A stretch of DNA of 64,000 nucleotides from Bryum argenteum (taxonomy: Eukaryota; Streptophyta; Bryopsida; Bryales; Bryaceae), in contig CM073326.1 in assembly GCA_037043015.1 (NCBI GenBank), positions 18,422,345-18,486,344 on the forward strand, read 5' to 3'. The notes under the pieces were generated by a model. The model had not been told where the DNA came from, did no database searches, and saw nothing but the letters and a program-made list of their open reading frames with translations. A program made the translations under genes and the position numbers. Below, one piece after another: positions 59,783 through 64,000 of this stretch. The number at the start of each line of letters is the position of its first letter. Positions within the stretch are counted from its first letter, which is position 1.

Positions 59783-60137
59783 TAAGTATTTAGGGATATG
59801 TGAGCAAAGTTGATTGAATGACCTAGGCTCATGAGAAAAATGGTAGCAAGAAAACACGTTCAATGACGAACGAAAGTTCATTGGCGAACGAACGTTCATT
59901 GACGATCGAACAACCCATCGACGTTGAACCGCGTTTCGTTAGCTACAAACGCACGCACGCACGTACACCCACGCACGGGCTTTTTCTTTGGAGGGAGGTG
60001 GTGGGCCTCTTCGCGATTTTCGTGTTCACACAACCCTACTCGTCTGCCTTGAGACCAACCTCTTTGAGCTGCCTCCGATCTACGCTAACTTAACCTCCGA
60101 TCGCCGTCGCCGTTACCGCATCATCTCGCTCATCACA

Positions 60138-60980
60138 ATGGTAAGCCTTTTTTACATTTCTTTCCCGACCTCTTTTGATGCTTTCGGCGCCCCAGACGAA
60201 CATGAGATCGTTGAAAAAATCGCTTTTTCCGGAACCCCAGTAATCCGTTTTAGTTTATTCATTTGTTAGAGTACCTGAATTCCGACAATGAGCAAGCTGC
60301 TGAAAAAGAGGTTGAGTTCTAGTTCCTTAGGGTTATTAGTCAGTAACGTTCGCCCTTCTTTTGCTTCATGTTGTCAATGTGGAAGCTGATGGTAGCTTTA
60401 GTGAGTGGATTAGTTGGGTTTCGGTGCTGATAACGTAGAGCTTAGTGACAGATTGAGATGGAGTTTTAGGACCTTAGGGTTATTGATGCTTTTCATTTCG
60501 GACTATCAATGTGGTAGCTGATTTGCACGCTTTACAATGATGCGAAGCTTGCTTTTTAGTGGTTGAGGTGGTGTTTTGGAACAGGGTAGGGGCTTAAGGA
60601 GATTAGTTTGACGTTCTCGCTATGTAAATTTTTTGGTGGCTATGAGGTTCGTTGTTATCATTGTGGAAGTTGACAGGTGCTAAAAAAGAGAGATTTGCAC
60701 TGTGTTGAGTAATGCGAAGTAGTTAAAGTGGAATTATGGAAGTGGGATGGGGCGTAGGGTTTATGTCTGCTCGTTTAACGTTCTTTTGATAGCAGATTCG
60801 TTAGTAGCTGAAAAGGAGAGGTTTATATGTTGAGTATGGAATTTTAGTAGTTAATGTGTGGTTTTAGAAGAGGGAGGGGTTCGTTGTTTGCGCCGTTTCG
60901 ATGGCCACTGCATACGGTGTCGGTTCGTTTGATTACGATGTGTTATATTGTGGTTGCAGCTCAATGTGATATTTGGTTGA
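60138..60980 (+). promoter_or_regulatory. Intron-spanning uORF in the BFR1-like 5' leader
   Basis: A 5' UTR intron appears to run from GTAAGCC at 60141 to TTGCAG at 60959. The exon before it ends in ATG (60138-60140). After splicing, that ATG continues CTC AAT GTG ATA TTT GGT TGA, a seven-codon uORF ending 66 bases before the main ATG. It depends on transcription starting upstream of 60138. Confidence 0.5.
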
Positions 60981-61046
60981 TCATTTTCCGGAGAGCTTCT
61001 GGGACACTCTGTCAAGTTTCGGGTTAGGGCTTTCGGTTAAGCGAAG

Positions 61047-62631
61047 ATGGTGGGAGTCATCGAAGCCCCCACGGTGGAGAAGGGAGCGCCGGCAGTCACC
61101 AAGACTGCACCTCTACGACGAGTGAAGAGGTTGGAAAGGCCGAACTTGTCTGAACATGAGGAGAACATCGGGAAGCTCCATACGGAAATGGACGGTCTGC
61201 ACGCCCGTGTGCGGGAGATCAAAACAATACTCGACAACAAGCAGCAGAGCAGGGGCGTGCAATCACCGGTACATAGACACACCTTCGACTTGTTGTTGAT
61301 GCTCTCTCCTTTCATCGTTGGTTGCTTACGCCTGTGTTTCACATCGGCAGGAAATGATTGAAGCCAATGGTGTTCTGAACGCCCTGAAAGCCAACTTCAA
61401 AGAGGTCCTGGATAGCAAGAACGCGCTTCGGGATGAGCTGAACGTCGTGGAGAAAGAGCGAGACAGGAAGCGGGCTGAAGCCAGATCACTACGTGATAAC
61501 TTACCGTACACCAGAATGGAGCACATTGATGAGGAGGTCAAGAAGCTGGAGTATCGTCTCACTCACACATCGCTAACGCTTCAGGAAGAGAAGAAAGCTC
61601 TCCAACAGATCAAGGACCTCAACAAGTCACGAGAGTTGGTGAAGGAGTACAACGACAAACTTGAGAAGTCGACCCAAGACGAAGGCCTGAGGAGCACGTT
61701 GATCGAAAGCATCAAGGAGAAAGACAAACTCCTCAACAGCTTGAAGACGCAGGAGCAGCAACAGAGGAAGGTCGTTGGCGAGATTCGGGAGAAGCAAGCT
61801 GCTTCAGCTATCAACGTCCCCGCACTGATCGAAGAACGAAACACGGCTTATGACAGAATAAAAGTGTTACGAGAGGAGGTAAAGGAGCTACGAGGCGAGT
61901 TTCGTGCCAAGGAGGATGAGTTTTGGGAACGGGAGCGAGAATGGAGGGAGCAGCAAGCTGTAGAGAGGAAGATCGCGTTTGAGAAGAGGGAGGCCGAAAG
62001 GGTAGAGAGGGAGCAGTACCGTAAACAGAAAGAGCTCGAGAATTTCGTTGAGCCTTACACTGATGAGATCATCCTCTGTGATCAGCTCTTCCATTACCTG
62101 CAGAAATACGCGCCTGCTACTGAAGAAGCGAGCTCGAGTCCAGCTTCCTCCAAGGTGGAGATTCAGGCTCCCAAGGGCGTTGGAACTATGATCATGAGCA
62201 AGAAGACTCGGCATGACGAGGAGCTTGATAGCTGGTTCTCCGGGAAATCGAAAGGGAAGAAGAATAACAGTGGCTCCTCAGCTGTGAAGAACAGAGAGAA
62301 AGAAAAGGTTCCTCTTTCTCTCGATGTGCTTACCTCGTTTGGAAAGTTGAAACTCTCGCCACCTACTACTGTTGGTGACGTTACGAAGTCTGTTGAGGAG
62401 GTCAAGGCGAAGAAAGAGCACTTTGTGAAGCTCCAGAACGACGAGAGGGAGGTCAGGGAAAACAAGGCTAAGAAAGTGGAAGTCGTTGAACCAGAAGTCG
62501 CCCCTGCTGTGCCCGTTGAGGTCGTCGATACGCCTGCTGCTGCTGCCGAACCAGAAGTCGTGCAGGAGGAGGAGAAGGCTGAAGATGTAGTGGAGGTAGA
62601 AAAGGAGGAGGAAGAGGCCCCTCCTTCTTGA
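61047..62631 (+). CDS. BFR1-like coiled-coil protein (nuclear segregation protein family)
   Basis: Two exons, 61047-61268 and 61351-62631 (500 aa), GT-AG in phase 0. A long charged coiled coil spans about residues 25-330, including RMEHIDEEVKKLEYRLTHTSL, LKTQEQQQRKVVGEI and REREWREQQAVERK, followed by YTDEIILCDQLFHYLQKY. The order and the LEYRL-HTSLTLQEEKK region match the Bfr1 family. Yeast Bfr1 is an mRNP component at the ER and on polysomes that affects secretion and ploidy; the plant homologues are little studied. The C-terminal 170 residues are Lys-rich and then Glu/Val/Pro-rich (EEEKAEDVVEVEKEEEEAPPS). A 5' UTR intron of about 820 bases precedes the coding part. The start is the first ATG after that intron's uORF. 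Confidence 0.85.
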
Positions 62632-63142
62632 TTGTGCATCCATCTTCATTTGATTGAATTCACTCATACTGTTTAACATTTGATTATCATTAATGATATT
62701 TTTTTCGCATACTTTGATACCCACTCCGCATGACATTCTTGCGCAATATCAGCTCACCTTTTCCTTCATGTAGCTGCACTGCTTCCATTCATGTGAGGAT
62801 TCCATAAGATGTGATGATTTGCTGTCATGTATTCGAAGCATCTTCTAGTTACTTGTGCTCTCGTATTCGTAGTGCATGATTATCTTCGATCATTTTCACG
62901 TCGTCATGATCTTCGAAGTGAGAATGACAGGGATCGCGATCAATTCGAGCAAGTTCCTATGAGGGACTCAGAGAGGAGATCGTGTTACATTCTTGGCTTC
63001 ATTCATCCTTATCCTGGCTTTACATCGAAGGACTTCATTAGAAAAGGTCGAGCCAGGAAAAAGCAAAAAGAACAAAAGGCGCCACCTGCTCTTCTTACTG
63101 AATTTGAAGCTGCACTTGTTGCTGCATGCTTGAGCGACAGCC
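62632..63142. other. Spacer between BFR1-like and membrane-protein genes
   Basis: BFR1-like 3' UTR and the upstream region of the next gene. An open frame from 62827 overlaps the leader but has no recognisable domain. Confidence 0.4.
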
Positions 63143-63897
63143 ATGGCGTCCAGGCTTCTAGCACTCCAGGGCTCCTCGTGGTTAGCTACCTCCACGATTC
63201 AGGAGCGCAGGTCCATCACCGCCACCGCCCCACTAATTCGGAGAAATGCGAGCTTGAAGCTGGTGTCAGGTGGGGTTGAATTGCAAACCAGACGTGTGAT
63301 GCTGTGTAGTGTGAAGGCAAAGAGAGACAAAGGAGAAGCGGAGCTAACGACGGAGATGGACGACGAAGCCAGTGTAGCGAAAAGCGTGACGCAGGTGGCG
63401 CTATGGGTCATGGCCGCTGTCTACACTTCCTATCTATTCTTGCTACCTTATGCTCCGGTACGATACTCTCATCGCACAAGCAGGCAATTGCAAACATTCC
63501 CTTCTACACTTCTAGGGTTCACCTGAAAATCATCATGTTGATTGCAATCGGGGTCTCAAATTTTGAGAACAGCACTAGGCCTGGAGGAGAAGATGCTTGA
63601 TTCAGTTTTGTAGAACACAGACTAGCCAAATCCATATGAAAGTTTTGTTATCCTCTCTCAGGGAGATCCAGTGTGGGCGATTTCGCCCGCGACCATAACA
63701 GGAGTACTCAATCTCTCCTTCAACTTCTTTTACGTCCTGCCACTTGCTAACCTCGGTACGTGCCTGTCGATGGACAATTTCAGGTTCTTGTGTTGCTATA
63801 TATTAAAGAAGTTCAGTTCCTACATGCATTTACTGACATTCACGATGAATTAGGGTACAGAGGCTCTTGGAGCTTCATAGCTGAAGCACTGCATTAG
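63143..63897 (+). CDS. Small membrane protein, probably plastid-targeted, function unknown
   Basis: Three exons, 63143-63457, 63662-63755, 63854-63897 (150 aa), all GT-AG and in phase. Residues 1 to about 60 (MASRLLALQGSSWLATSTIQ...) are Ser/Arg/Thr-rich and lack acidic residues in the first 20, as expected for an organelle transit peptide. Two hydrophobic segments follow: VTQVALWVMAAVYTSYLFLL and ITGVLNLSFNFFYVLPLANL, separated by a PYAPGDPVWAISPAT loop. It ends GYRGSWSFIAEALH. I do not recognise the family; the pattern suggests a thylakoid or envelope protein conserved in green plants. The third exon is short, but its acceptor keeps frame and yields a stop after 14 codons. Confidence 0.7.
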
Positions 63898-64000
63898 TGC
63901 AGGCTACTAAATGAGAAAGTTCGAATGGGTTCTTATACATTATGTATGAAGACCTAGCTTTGTATGAAAAGGCCTGACATTGTGCATGAATCTGGTTCGG

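Noticed and set aside
59860..59920. GACGAACGAA(A/C)GTTCATTG phrases as a possible repeat array or regulatory site
   Set aside because: There are only two to three imperfect copies; too short to distinguish from chance.
62163..62736. Long minus-strand frames opposite the BFR1-like 3' end
   Set aside because: They are Ser/Thr- or Leu-rich shadows of the Glu/Lys-rich sense coding sequence, with no splice or domain support.

Overview
This is nuclear DNA from a land plant, most likely a bryophyte and probably a moss. Its genes carry GT-AG introns of about 70-800 bases. They encode plant-type Mediator subunit 16, a plastid ABC1-like kinase, an ankyrin protein with a PGG membrane domain and a subgroup IVb bHLH factor. 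It also has an ALDH21-type aldehyde dehydrogenase, an enzyme best known from mosses. There is no operon structure and no CRISPR array, and I saw no LTR-retrotransposon coding region. The species cannot be fixed from the sequence alone. All exon models below were built by reading splice sites, reading frame and remembered family alignments; no transcript data were available.

Layout, left to right. 1-2000: T-rich repeat and spacer. 2030-3376 (+): bHLH121-like transcription factor. 4216-6313 (-): TXNDC9/phosducin-like thioredoxin-fold protein, with a 28-bp minisatellite just upstream. 6.8-10.2 kb: AT-rich spacer with a GC-rich foldback, a perfect hairpin and a TTAA-flanked MITE. 10459-13008 (+): ALDH21. 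14572-16982 (+): ankyrin-PGG protein. 17-21.7 kb: AT-rich spacer ending in a 380-bp MITE. 21771-29646 (+): MED16 in 17 coding exons, one intron of which is GC-AG. 30344-30415 (-): initiator tRNA-Met. 30587-33063 (+): CREG-like secreted protein. 33.8-34.3 kb: SINE fragment split by a MITE. 34439-34512 (-): tRNA-Ile. 36936-40507 (-): plastid ABC1K kinase. 42-48.6 kb: repeat-rich block with TTAA-flanked elements and the second 380-bp MITE. 48722-50347 (-): single-exon protein kinase. 50.6-53.9 kb: diverged segmental duplication of the kinase upstream region, with a SINE inserted in one copy. 54668-55895 (-): TAF7, containing a predicted U12-type AT-AC intron. 56153-57493 (+): RPB10, head-to-head with TAF7. 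57.6-60 kb: repeats and Tourist-like MITEs. 61047-62631 (+): BFR1-like coiled-coil protein. 63143-63897 (+): small, probably plastid membrane protein.

Most genes are unrelated housekeeping genes. The one functional pairing is TAF7 with RPB10: two parts of the transcription machinery that share a short bidirectional promoter containing AAACCCTAA-type boxes. MED16 adds a third transcription-machinery gene about 25 kb away. The accessory interest lies in the non-coding part: several families of small non-autonomous DNA transposons (TA-, TTA- and TTAA-flanked), a SINE with clean target-site duplications, and introns built of degenerate repeats, including inverted arrays in two introns of the CREG-like gene.
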